This document shows, piece by piece, positions 1-7,464 of a stretch of 64,000 nucleotides of DNA. Below the pieces are notes generated by a model that saw nothing but the letters and a program-made list of their open reading frames with translations, had not been told where the DNA came from and ran no database searches. This DNA is from DASWJZ01 sp964440525 (GTDB taxonomy: Bacteria > Pseudomonadota > Alphaproteobacteria > Rhizobiales > Afifellaceae). How positions within the stretch are numbered: the first letter of the stretch is position 1; each line of letters opens with the position of its first letter. The stretch covers positions 1 to 64,000 of the forward strand of contig CAYTTC010000005.1 of assembly GCA_964440525.1 (NCBI GenBank), given 5' to 3'. The position numbers were made by a program, and so were the translations under genes.

Positions 1-1003
1 AATATTCCCGGATTTTTAGGTGGAGCGGCACGGCGCCGAGGAACGGCACGCCGATTCGCGCGGCCTCCTGCTCGGCGCCGCCATGTCCGAAGATGTCGGT
101 GCGTTCGCCGCAATGCGGGCAGAGAAAAGTGCTCATGTTCTCGACGATCCCGAGCACCGGTACGTCGACACGCTGAAACATCGCGAGTCCCTTTCGCGCG
201 TCGATCAGCGCAAGATCCTGCGGCGTCGAAACGATGACGGCTCCGGCGAGCGGCACCTGCTGGGCCATGGTGAGCTGCGCGTCGCCGGTGCCGGGCGGCA
301 TGTCGACGACGAGCACGTCGAGCTCGCCCCAGGCGACCTCACGCAGCATCTGGACGAGAGCCGACTGCACCATCGGCCCGCGCCAGATCATCGGTGTCTC
401 TTCTTCCACCAGGAAGCCGATCGACATGACTTTGACCCCGTAGCGCTCGAGCGGCTTCAGCACGCGTCCGCCGAGAGGCTCCGGGCGTCCGCGGAGACCG
501 AGGAGCCGCGGCATGGACGGGCCGTAGATGTCGGCGTCCAAAATGCCGACCTTCAGCCCGATCGCCTGGAGGCCGAGCGCGAGATTGACCGCGACCGTGG
601 ATTTGCCCACCCCGCCCTTGCCCGACGCAACCGCGATGATGGCGCCTACGCCGGGTACACCTGCTTTGGGCGGCGGACCGGCTTGCGGGGCGCGGGGCGA
701 CTCCGCCGCCGCTGCGGGGCGCGGTGCCGACGTGTTCCCGCCACTCACCGGTCGACGCTCTGCGGTCAGCGCGACCATGACCTGCGCGACCCCGGGAATC
801 GCACGCGCCGCCGTCTCGGCGGCCTGGCGGAGCGGCTCGAGCTCGCGCGCCTGTTCGGCCGGAACCGAGATCGAAAAGATCACTTTTCCGTCGGCGACAA
901 CGATATCGGAGACGAGGCCGAGGGCGACGATGTCGCCGGAGCCGCTCGGGCCCTGGACGCGCCTTAATGCGTTAAGAACATCGTCCTTCGAGACAACGGC
1001 CAT
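1..1003 (-). CDS. mrp: Mrp/ApbC-family iron-sulfur cluster carrier ATPase (3' end outside window)
   Basis: Read on the minus strand from ATG at 1003 (MAVVSKDDVLNALRRV) to the window edge, about 334 residues. An N-terminal DUF59/FeS-assembly-like domain (about residues 1-90) is followed by a proline- and alanine-rich linker and a MinD/Mrp P-loop ATPase with the deviant Walker A SGKGGVGKST, DADIYGPS, a DMPPGTGD Walker B and the ENMS..CPHCG segment holding the C-x-x-C that carries the bridging cluster. The family binds and hands on Fe-S clusters in the cytosol. The open frame is intact to base 1, so the truncation is only the window boundary. Identification is firm; the client proteins are unknown. 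Confidence 0.93.
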   Translation of the reverse strand, partial: MAVVSKDDVLNALRRVQGPSGSGDIVALGLVSDIVVADGKVIFSISVPAEQARELEPLRQAAETAARAIPGVAQVMVALTAERRPVSGGNTSAPRPAAAAESPRAPQAGPPPKAGVPGVGAIIAVASGKGGVGKSTVAVNLALGLQAIGLKVGILDADIYGPSMPRLLGLRGRPEPLGGRVLKPLERYGVKVMSIGFLVEEETPMIWRGPMVQSALVQMLREVAWGELDVLVVDMPPGTGDAQLTMAQQVPLAGAVIVSTPQDLALIDARKGLAMFQRVDVPVLGIVENMSTFLCPHCGERTDIFGHGGAEQEAARIGVPFLGAVPLHLKIREY

Positions 1004-1168
1004 GGGCGACCCGTGCAGTTCATGGGACTCCCGTGACATATGGCGTCCGGCTGGCAAGATCAAACGCGGTTGCAGCATCCCGGCGGATTTGATGAGAGCC
1101 GAAATCCTTCGGTGCGCTCGCTTTAACTGCAGAGTATGAGTCGCTATATTGCGGAGGGAGAACTGCTA

Positions 1169-1419
1169 GTGACAGACAGCCATTCGAGACGCTGAGACAA
1201 GAGCTTCGCGGCCTCCGGGGCGACTTCGATCAACGCTTCGACGCCGTGCAGACGCGCTTTGACGCGGTGGAAGTGCGCCTGACGAAGCTTGAGGTTCATC
1301 TCGACACCAAGCCGGATAAGGCCTTTGTGTTTCAGACGCTGTTCACGATCAATGCCAGCTTCCTCGCGGTGATCGGCCTCGCGATCCCGGTCTTCCGCAG
1401 CTTCCTCGTCTCGGCGTGA
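1169..1419 (+). pseudogene. Small coiled-coil, single-TM protein with an apparent frameshift just after the start
   Basis: A frame ending at the TGA at 1417-1419 encodes about 78 residues: a heptad-like charged stretch (FETLRQELRGLRGDFDQRFD and on, with RFDAV repeated) and then one hydrophobic C-terminal helix (FTINASFLAVIGLAIPVF). This is the layout of many small bacterial tail-anchored coiled-coil proteins. That frame has no ATG/GTG/TTG start at its 5' end. A good ribosome site (GGAGGGAG, 1153-1160) precedes GTG at 1169, but the GTG frame stops after eight codons. Adding a single base near 1180 would join the two. It is either a real single-base disruption or a sequence error. No function is assigned. 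Confidence 0.5.
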
Positions 1420-1480
1420 CAAGAAACGCCGTCGCCCCACGGTCGTTCGCCAGGGCGGTCGCGTCGGAGTAAGAGGCAGT

Positions 1481-2158
1481 ATGGCCAACACAGCAAAAGG
1501 CCTCGGGCCGCATGTCGGCGTCGTCCTCGCCGGCGGGCACAGCTCTCGCATGGGAGGCGGCGACAAGCCGCTGATGACGCTCGGCGGAAAACCGATGCTC
1601 GCCCGCGTGACTGAGCGCCTCGATCCGCAGGTGGAGCGGATTGTGCTGAGCGCCAATGGCGATCCCGCGCGTTTCTCCGCCTTTGGCGTGCCGGTTCTGC
1701 CTGATCGGATCGGAGAAGGGCCGCTCGCGGGATTGCTTGCGGGCATGCGCTGGTCCGAACAAAATCTGCCGGAAGCACGTTTCATCGCAAGCGTGGCTGC
1801 GGATACGCCATTTTTCCCGACTGACCTGGTCGAGCGGCTGTCGGAAGGCTGCGGGCGCGACGAGAATACGGTTGCTCTCGCCGCCTCCACGGCCGGCACG
1901 CATCCGGTGTTCGGACTTTGGCCGGTCAAGCTCGCCGACGGGCTCGAAAAGTTCCTGGCGACCGGCGCCAACCCCAAGATGCTGGCCTTCGCGGACCGCT
2001 TCATGCGGCTCAATGTGCCCTTCGACGACCTCGTCCTCCCGAACGGCGAGGCGATCGACCCCTTCTTCAACGTCAACACGCCGGGGGACGCCGCGCGGGC
2101 GGAGACGATCATAGCGGTGCTGGAAGGCCGGCGCGCGGAGAGCCCTGTCGGCGCCTAA
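1481..2158 (+). CDS. mobA: Molybdenum cofactor guanylyltransferase
   Basis: The 225-residue protein transfers GMP from GTP to molybdopterin to give the MGD form of molybdenum cofactor, in the cytosol. The nucleotidyltransferase signature LAGGHSSRMGGGDK lies near residues 16-29, followed by the GPLAGLLAGM substrate loop and an AADTPFFP metal-binding segment. The length fits the MobA family. It stands alone on the plus strand after the disrupted coiled-coil gene. A xanthine dehydrogenase set with its own insertase XdhC lies 27 kb away; such enzymes usually do not need MGD, so the main client of this gene is probably a DMSO-reductase-family enzyme elsewhere. The related MocA (CTP-using) is the main alternative assignment. 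Confidence 0.85.
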   Translation: MANTAKGLGPHVGVVLAGGHSSRMGGGDKPLMTLGGKPMLARVTERLDPQVERIVLSANGDPARFSAFGVPVLPDRIGEGPLAGLLAGMRWSEQNLPEARFIASVAADTPFFPTDLVERLSEGCGRDENTVALAASTAGTHPVFGLWPVKLADGLEKFLATGANPKMLAFADRFMRLNVPFDDLVLPNGEAIDPFFNVNTPGDAARAETIIAVLEGRRAESPVGA

Positions 2159-2174
2159 CGGCAGCACGAAGCGA

Positions 2175-2510
2175 CTACCAGGCGCAGATCGTCGTTTCAG
2201 TGTCCTCGTTCACCCAGCAGGCCGGATCGCTCTCGGAGCGGAGGTAGCGCCCGGGCAGCGAGACGTTGCCGCCGCCATCGTTGTAGTCGCCGAACACGAA
2301 GGCGACGCCGGGCTCGGAAATCACCAGGCTGAATTTCGGCTTGCCCGGCGCGGTGATTTCGAAGCTTCCGTCCTCGTCGGTGGCGACAAACGCACAGTCA
2401 TACTCGCCGTCGTCGGTGGTGAAGCAGCGGGCCGATTTCGCCTCCGCGCCCCAGGCGGAAAGCGACAATGCGACGATCGACGCAACTGCTGAAAAGACAC
2501 GGGACAGCAT
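2175..2510 (-). CDS. Small exported protein of unknown function
   Basis: Not recognised. The 111-residue product begins with a clear Sec signal peptide (hydrophobic residues 4-20, AEA cleavage site near residue 24). The mature part is about 87 residues, acidic, rich in glycine and beta-formers, with three cysteines (CFTT, YDCAF, PACW) plus one at TTICAW near the end, so two disulfides in the periplasm are possible. It ends 17 bases from the convergent mobA stop. It is transcribed away from the amino acid transporter genes, separated by the palindrome at 2571-2584. Small cysteine-paired exported proteins like this are common in Hyphomicrobiales and mostly uncharacterised. Confidence 0.7.
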   Translation of the reverse strand: MLSRVFSAVASIVALSLSAWGAEAKSARCFTTDDGEYDCAFVATDEDGSFEITAPGKPKFSLVISEPGVAFVFGDYNDGGGNVSLPGRYLRSESDPACWVNEDTETTICAW

Positions 2511-2570
2511 CGGCTAGCTCACCCGGTTGGCACGATCCTCGCTAAGGGGACAGGCAGGGGCGTGTCAATC

Positions 2571-2584
2571 GGCCCGCGCGGGCC
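2571..2584. terminator. Perfect 14-base GC palindrome with trailing T's
   Basis: The sequence GGCCCGCGCGGGCC is a perfect inverted repeat followed by TTT on the plus strand. It sits between two divergent genes, so it is as likely to be a protein-binding site or mRNA hairpin as a terminator. Only the symmetry is seen directly. Confidence 0.3.
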
Positions 2585-2630
2585 TTTGCATCGCTTGCGA
2601 TTTCGCGGCAGAGTAGCGCACCTTTGCCGG

Positions 2631-2654
2631 CGGGCTGCTGCCTTCGGCAGCCCG
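2631..2654 (+). promoter_or_regulatory. Strong hairpin in the leader of the amino acid binding-protein gene
   Basis: Arms CGGGCTGC and GCAGCCCG surround a TGCCTTCG loop; an alternative inner pairing GCTGCC/GGCAGC is also possible. It ends about 31 bases before the start codon of the substrate-binding protein, so it would lie in its 5' untranslated leader. The role is not known. Confidence 0.35.
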
Positions 2655-2685
2655 GTTCGTGGCAAGTCAACAAGTGGGAGCGAAA

Positions 2686-3465
2686 ATGCAATCCTTGACC
2701 CGTTTGGCGGCTGCGGCCGCCATGCTTGCGGTGGGCGCCGGTGCCGCCGCGGCGAAAGACTGGACCGTGGTCCGCATCGCCATGGACGCCACTTATCCGC
2801 CGTTCGAGTCGCTCGACGCGAGCGGTCAGATCGTCGGCTTCGACAAGGACATCGCGGATGCGCTCTGTGAGCGGATGAAGGTGACTTGCGAATTCTCCAA
2901 CCAGGCTTGGGAAGGCATCATTCCCGGTCTGCTCGCCAACAAATACGACGCGATCCTCTCCTCCATGTCGATCACCGAGGAGCGGATGAAGCAGATCGAC
3001 TTCAGCGACAAGATCTACAACACGCCTCCGGCCATCGCCGTGCCGATTGATTCGACGATCGCAGGCGTTACGCCCGAGGATCTCGGGAGCATCTCGATGG
3101 GGGCGCAGACCTCCACGATCCACGCCAACTATGCAGAGGCGAAGTTCCCCGACGTCGATCTCAAGATCTATCCTTCGCCGGATGAATACAAACTTGATCT
3201 CGCCAACGGCCGCCTCGACGCGGCGATAGACGACGTGGTCGTGCTCGACGACTGGACGAAGACGGAGGCAGGCGCCTGCTGCAGGATTCTCGGCGTGCTG
3301 ACGCCGGATCCCGTCATCAACGGCAACGGCGCCGGAGTCGGGTTGCGTAAGGAGGACAGCGACCTGAAGGCGATGTTCAACAAGGCGATCGAGGAGATCC
3401 GCGCCGACGGCACCTACAAGGCGATCAACGACAAATACTTCTCGTTCGACGTCTACGGCAGTTGA
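2686..3465 (+). CDS. Polar amino acid ABC transporter, periplasmic binding protein
   Basis: A 259-residue family 3 solute-binding protein (SBP_bac_3). The ATG at 2686 is preferred over the upstream GTG at 2659 because it has a GGAG ribosome site six bases before it and begins directly with a Sec signal peptide (MQSLTRLAAAAAMLAVGAGAAAAKDW). The mature part starts with the typical VRIAMDATYPPFES and contains GFDKDIADALCERM and WEGIIPGLLANKYDAI..MSITEER, hallmarks of arginine/lysine/histidine/glutamine-type binding proteins. It delivers ligand to the two permeases downstream. A stem-loop after its stop probably keeps its mRNA more abundant than that of the permeases. The exact amino acid cannot be told from sequence. 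Confidence 0.9.
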   Translation: MQSLTRLAAAAAMLAVGAGAAAAKDWTVVRIAMDATYPPFESLDASGQIVGFDKDIADALCERMKVTCEFSNQAWEGIIPGLLANKYDAILSSMSITEERMKQIDFSDKIYNTPPAIAVPIDSTIAGVTPEDLGSISMGAQTSTIHANYAEAKFPDVDLKIYPSPDEYKLDLANGRLDAAIDDVVVLDDWTKTEAGACCRILGVLTPDPVINGNGAGVGLRKEDSDLKAMFNKAIEEIRADGTYKAINDKYFSFDVYGS

Positions 3466-3490
3466 ACCGTTTGCTGACGTGAGCAATTCT

Positions 3491-3515
3491 GCGGCGGGGG
3501 CCAAGCCTCCGCCGC
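3491..3515 (+). promoter_or_regulatory. Stem-loop between binding-protein and permease genes
   Basis: Ten-base arms GCGGCGGGGG and CCTCCGCCGC (one G-U pair) close a five-base loop, CCAAG. There is no U-tract, so full termination is unlikely. Hairpins at this position in ABC operons typically stabilise the upstream binding-protein mRNA or attenuate readthrough; that is inferred here. Confidence 0.5.
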
Positions 3516-3567
3516 ATTGCGTTTCGGGCTACACCACGATCCCGGTGTGAGGGGGCTCCTCCGGCCG

Positions 3568-4314
3568 ATGCTCGACCAATTCAAGCTTCTGGCTTTCGGC
3601 CCGACCGGCTGGGGCGACGAGATTCTGGCTGGCGCGTGGCTGACGATCCGCCTCGCGCTCGCGACCCTTCCGTTCGGGCTCGCGCTCGGCTTCCTGGTGG
3701 CGCTCGCCAAGCGCAGCCCGTCGAAGCTCATGCGCGGTGTCGGCGAGGGTTTCTCCACGATTTTCCGGGGCCTCCCAGAGCTGCTCACGCTGTTCATCAT
3801 CTATTTCGGCGGCCAATTGCTGCTGCAGGCTGTTGTCCGGCTGTTTAGCGATACATCGATCGAGGCGAACGGCTTCATCGCCGGCATGCTGGCGCTCGGC
3901 GTCGTCTTCGCTGCTTACGCGAGTGAGGTCTTCACCTCCGCCTTCAACGGCATCCCGGTCGGGCAATGGGAGGGCGCCAAGGCGATCGGTTTGCATCGCT
4001 GGAACACGATGCGGCTCGTGGTCCTGCCGCAACTTCTCCGCCTCGCCCTCCCCGGCCTCGCGAATCTCTGGCTGGTGCTCCTCAAGGAGACCGCGCTCGT
4101 ATCGGTGATCGGGCTCGACGACCTGCTCCGCATGACCTCCTATGCGGTGAGCACGACCAAGCAGCCGTTCTTCTTCTATTTCGTCGCCTGCATGGTCTAC
4201 CTCGTCATGTCGATCGTCTCTTCCTTCGGCATCAGCGCGATCGAGCGCTGGTCGGAGCGCGGCGAAGGCCAGCGGGCCGCGGCGAACCCTGCCGCGGGGC
4301 GGGCGCTCTCATGA
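3568..4314 (+). CDS. Polar amino acid ABC transporter permease (HisQ/ArtQ type)
   Basis: Inner-membrane permease of about 248 residues with the BPD_transp_1 fold. The EAA loop reads EGAKAIGLHRWNTMRLVVLPQLLRLALPG, which is where the ATPase docks. The early segment TIFRGLPELLTLFIIYFGGQ is typical of the HisQ branch. ATG at 3568 (MLDQFKLLAFGPTGWG) is chosen; GTG at 3547 or TTG at 3517 would add an unneeded N-terminal tail. It overlaps the next permease gene by ATGA, so the two are translationally coupled. No ATP-binding subunit follows; it must be encoded elsewhere. Confidence 0.87.
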   Translation: MLDQFKLLAFGPTGWGDEILAGAWLTIRLALATLPFGLALGFLVALAKRSPSKLMRGVGEGFSTIFRGLPELLTLFIIYFGGQLLLQAVVRLFSDTSIEANGFIAGMLALGVVFAAYASEVFTSAFNGIPVGQWEGAKAIGLHRWNTMRLVVLPQLLRLALPGLANLWLVLLKETALVSVIGLDDLLRMTSYAVSTTKQPFFFYFVACMVYLVMSIVSSFGISAIERWSERGEGQRAAANPAAGRALS

Positions 4315-5045
4315 GCTTCGATCTCCTCGTCAAATACGGACCGCGTCTGCTCGAAGGCTTGTTGGTCACGGTCGAGCTCGTGGCGATATCCGTGGTGCTC
4401 GGCATGCTGCTCGCGCTCCCCATTGCCGCGGCTCGGCTGTCGCAGAACCGCATCCTTCGCGGCGCCTCCTTCGTCTATGTTTACTTCTTCCGCGGCACGC
4501 CCCTCCTTGCGCAGCTCTTCCTCATCTATTACGGCGCCGGCCAATTCGTCGGTCCGCTGAAGGCGATGGGCCTGTGGACCTTCTTCCGCGACGCCTTCAA
4601 TTGCGCCGTGCTCGCGTTCGCCCTCAATACGGCCGCCTACGAGGCGGAGATCTTTCGCGGCGCGGTCCGCTCGGTGGCGCGCGGTCAGTGGGAGGCGGCG
4701 CACGCACTCGGGCTGCACCGCATGACATTGCTGCGAAAGGTGATTTTCCCGCAGGCTGCCATCGTCGCTCTGCGTCCGGTCGGCAACGACATTATCCTCC
4801 TCATCAAGGGCTCCGCGGTGGCCAGCATCGTCACGGTGCTCGACCTGATGGGCGAAACGCGCATCGCGTTCTCGCGCAGCTACGACCTCACGATCTACCT
4901 CTATGCGGCGGTGCTTTATCTGATCCTCGTCGAGACGATCCGCCGCTTGTGGAACGTGCTCGAGCGCCGGCTGACGCGGCATCTTCGCCGCGACACCGGG
5001 GCAAGGAAGGCAGAGGCTGCTGACCTCGTGCCCGCCACGCGCTAG
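4311..5045 (+). CDS. Polar amino acid ABC transporter permease (HisM/ArtM type)
   Basis: A 244-residue second permease, starting at the ATG that overlaps the stop of the first one. It has five predicted membrane spans and an EAA loop, QWEAAHALGLHRMTLLRKVIFPQA, plus the FFRGTPLLAQLFLIYYG segment seen in HisM/ArtM proteins. It pairs with the preceding permease to form the membrane channel for a cationic or polar amino acid. The C-terminal tail after the last membrane span is basic and then acidic and poorly conserved. A dehydrogenase gene begins 36 bases later and may be in the same transcript. Confidence 0.88.
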   Translation: MSFDLLVKYGPRLLEGLLVTVELVAISVVLGMLLALPIAAARLSQNRILRGASFVYVYFFRGTPLLAQLFLIYYGAGQFVGPLKAMGLWTFFRDAFNCAVLAFALNTAAYEAEIFRGAVRSVARGQWEAAHALGLHRMTLLRKVIFPQAAIVALRPVGNDIILLIKGSAVASIVTVLDLMGETRIAFSRSYDLTIYLYAAVLYLILVETIRRLWNVLERRLTRHLRRDTGARKAEAADLVPATR

Positions 5046-5081
5046 ATCACGGCGTCGGTTCAGGACCAAACGGAGAAAGAC

Positions 5082-5954
5082 ATGGCCAAGGTCGCCTTCA
5101 TCGGGCTCGGCGTGATGGGATATCCCATGGCGAGGCATCTCGCGAAGAAGGGCGGGCATCAGCTGACCGTCTACAACCGCACCGCCGAGAAGGCGGAAAA
5201 ATGGGTGACGGAGCATGGCGGGCGCCGCGCCGAAACGCCGCGCGCCGCGGCGGAGGGCGCCGAGTTCGTGTTTTCGTGCGTCGGCAATGACGACGATCTC
5301 CGCGCGGTGGCCCTTGGCGAAACGGGCGCCATCGCCGGCATGCAAAACGGCGCCATCTATGTCGACAACACCACGGCGAGCGCGGCGGTAGCGCGCGAGC
5401 TTGCAGCGGCGGTGGAAAAGCGCGGGGCGGGTTTTCTCGACGCGCCCGTCTCGGGCGGCCAGGCAGGCGCTGAGAACGGCCAGCTCACCGTGATGGTCGG
5501 CGGCGAGCCGGCGACCTTCGAGAAGGCAAAGCCGGTCATCGATTCCTATGCAAAGATGGTCGGGCTGATGGGCCCCGTCGGCGCCGGTCAGCTCACCAAG
5601 ATGGTCAACCAGATCTGCATCGCCGGCCTGGTCGAGGGGCTGTCGGAAGGCATTCATTTCGCCAAGAAGGCAGGCCTCGACGTTGAGAAGGTGATCGGCG
5701 TCATCTCCAAAGGCGCGGCGCAATCATGGCAGATGGAAAATCGCTGGAAGACCATGAATGAGGACCACTTCACGCACGGCTTCGCGGTCAACTGGATGCG
5801 CAAGGACCTTTCGATCTCGCTGGGCGAAGCGCGCAAGAACGGTGCGCACCTCCCCATCGCAGCGCTCGTCGATCAGTTCTATTCGGAGGTGCAGGCGATG
5901 GGCGGCGGCCGCTGGGACACCTCGAGCCTGATCGCGAGGCTTGAGCGGAAATAG
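5082..5954 (+). CDS. NAD(P)-dependent beta-hydroxyacid dehydrogenase (3-hydroxyisobutyrate dehydrogenase family)
   Basis: A 290-residue protein oxidising a small beta-hydroxyacid such as 3-hydroxyisobutyrate, tartronate semialdehyde's reduced form or a glyoxylate-derived acid. The N-terminal Rossmann signature FIGLGVMGYPMARHL is at residues 6-20. The substrate motif DAPVSGG is at 120-126, and the catalytic lysine and following asparagine of GQLTKMVNQ are K173 and N176. The C-terminal all-alpha domain is complete. A ribosome site, GGAGAAAG, lies just before the ATG. It follows the permease genes closely and overlaps the ChaC gene, so it may belong to the same operon. The substrate is not decidable; glyoxylate/tartronate semialdehyde reductase is a reasonable alternative. 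Confidence 0.85.
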   Translation: MAKVAFIGLGVMGYPMARHLAKKGGHQLTVYNRTAEKAEKWVTEHGGRRAETPRAAAEGAEFVFSCVGNDDDLRAVALGETGAIAGMQNGAIYVDNTTASAAVARELAAAVEKRGAGFLDAPVSGGQAGAENGQLTVMVGGEPATFEKAKPVIDSYAKMVGLMGPVGAGQLTKMVNQICIAGLVEGLSEGIHFAKKAGLDVEKVIGVISKGAAQSWQMENRWKTMNEDHFTHGFAVNWMRKDLSISLGEARKNGAHLPIAALVDQFYSEVQAMGGGRWDTSSLIARLERK

Positions 5955-6691
5955 TGGCGCCCGTCTCGCACAAGCGGCGGATGCGGCTCACCCCCGAGCA
6001 TGTCGCGCGGGTCGCGCGCGCGGTCGAGGATCCGGGCGCCGACGCGTTTCCCGGCGCCGTCTGGTCGACCGACGCTGACCACGACGCCACGGTCCGGGAA
6101 ATCCTCGCAGCGAGACCGGAATCCGGGGACGTGTGGATCTTCGCCTACGGGTCGCTGATCTGGAAGCCGGGTTGCGATTTCGTCGAGCAGCGGACCGGCC
6201 TCGCGCGCGGCTGGCACCGCGCCTTCTGCCTCGGTTGGGACAGGCGTTACCGCGGAACACAGGAACATCCCGGTCTCATGATGGCGCTTGATCGCGGCGG
6301 CGAATGCCGGGGCATCGTTCAAAAGCTTCCGCAAGACGCGGTCGAAGCAAATCTCGGCAAGCTTTTCCGTCGCGAGATGTTGATCAAACCGTCGGCCTTT
6401 CCGCCACGCTGGCTGAGTATTTCGACTGACGCGGGGCCGGTCCGCGCAATCGGCTTCGCCATGAATCGCAAGAGCGGTGCCTATGTCGGCGGATTGTCGC
6501 TCGATCAAATCGCCGACGCGCTGGCTGTGGCGGTCGGCCATTGGGGTTCGATGGCCGACTATCTCTACAGTACCGTCACCCACCTTGAAGAGCTCGGCCT
6601 CCATGACGGGCATCTCTGGCGCCTGCAGGAGATGGTCGCCGAGCGGATCGAGACGGCGACTGCTGCCGAAGGGCGTCTCTCTTCCAAATGA
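5954..6691 (+). CDS. ChaC-like gamma-glutamylcyclotransferase
   Basis: Predicted to cleave glutathione in the cytosol to 5-oxoproline and cysteinylglycine. The YGSL substrate loop is at residues 65-68 (FAYGSLIWKPG), the family sequence RAFCLGWDRRYRG follows, and the catalytic glutamate fits E141 in LFRREML. Length of 245 residues is slightly above the bacterial ChaC norm because of a 60-residue N-terminal extension. The start is the GTG at 5954, which overlaps the previous stop (TAGTG); an ATG at 5981 is possible. It is followed by an overlapping DNA repair gene, so these three genes look co-transcribed. Confidence 0.88.
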   Translation: MAPVSHKRRMRLTPEHVARVARAVEDPGADAFPGAVWSTDADHDATVREILAARPESGDVWIFAYGSLIWKPGCDFVEQRTGLARGWHRAFCLGWDRRYRGTQEHPGLMMALDRGGECRGIVQKLPQDAVEANLGKLFRREMLIKPSAFPPRWLSISTDAGPVRAIGFAMNRKSGAYVGGLSLDQIADALAVAVGHWGSMADYLYSTVTHLEELGLHDGHLWRLQEMVAERIETATAAEGRLSSK

Positions 6692-7428
6692 GAAACGTGG
6701 CGGGGAGCCGAGGCGAGGCCGCGGCGATACTGGTGGAGCTGAAATCTCTCGGCTCGGAGGAGGGGCCCGCCGGCATGGCACGCTTCGGCATCAACACTGC
6801 GAAGGCGTTCGGCGTGTCGATGGCGGAGGCGCGCCCTCTGGCGCGCAAATACAAGCGCCGGCACGACCTCGCCGCCCACCTCTGGGCAAGCGGCATTCAC
6901 GAAGCGCGCATCCTCGCCGCGCTCATCGACGATCCGAAGCTCGTCACGCGCAAGCAGATGGACGCCTGGGCGGCGGATTTCAACTCGTGGGACCTCTGCG
7001 ATCAGGCGTGCATGAAGCTGTTTGCGAAGACGCCGTGTGTCGCCGAGAAGGCCGCCAAATGGGCGAAGGACAAGCGCGAGTTCGTGCGCCGCGCCGCATT
7101 CGCGACCATCGCAGGCTATGCGGTCAGCGCCAAGAAAGCTGCGGACGATGATTTCCTGCCGTTCCTCGCGATCATCGAGGCACACGCCACCGACCCGCGC
7201 AATTTCGTGAAGAAAGCGGTCAACTGGGCGCTCCGCCAGATCGGCAAGCGCTCCCCTAAACTCCATGCTCCCGCCCTCGCGCTCGCGGAGAAGCTCGCAG
7301 CCTCCGAGGACAAGACGGCGCGCTGGATCGGAAAAGACGCGGTGAAGGAGCTTTCGGACGCGAAGCAGCTGGCGCGGATCACCGCGCGTCCGCGCCCGAT
7401 CGCGAAGACGTCTTCCGACAGACGGTGA
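6688..7428 (+). CDS. AlkD-like DNA alkylation repair protein (HEAT-like repeats)
   Basis: A 246-residue helical-repeat protein of the DNA_alkylation family, whose members remove N3- and N7-alkylated purines or bind damaged or branched DNA. Recognisable segments are ARKYKRRHDLAAHLWASGIHEARILAALI, the DFNSWDLCDQAC block with the tryptophan-aspartate pair typical of AlkD, and NFVKKAVNWALRQIGKRSP. The basic surface is evident from the many lysines and arginines in the C-terminal half. It starts four bases inside the ChaC gene. Whether it has glycosylase activity cannot be said; some family members do not. Confidence 0.85.
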   Translation: MRNVAGSRGEAAAILVELKSLGSEEGPAGMARFGINTAKAFGVSMAEARPLARKYKRRHDLAAHLWASGIHEARILAALIDDPKLVTRKQMDAWAADFNSWDLCDQACMKLFAKTPCVAEKAAKWAKDKREFVRRAAFATIAGYAVSAKKAADDDFLPFLAIIEAHATDPRNFVKKAVNWALRQIGKRSPKLHAPALALAEKLAASEDKTARWIGKDAVKELSDAKQLARITARPRPIAKTSSDRR

Positions 7429-7464
7429 CGAAGGCTCGGGAGCGGGCCCGGCGGCAAACCTACG

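Noticed and set aside
4197..5723. Minus-strand open frame of 508 codons across the permease and dehydrogenase genes
   Set aside because: It is the antisense of real genes with clear domains, is rich in H, D, R and A as expected for a GC-rich shadow frame, and shows no recognisable domain.
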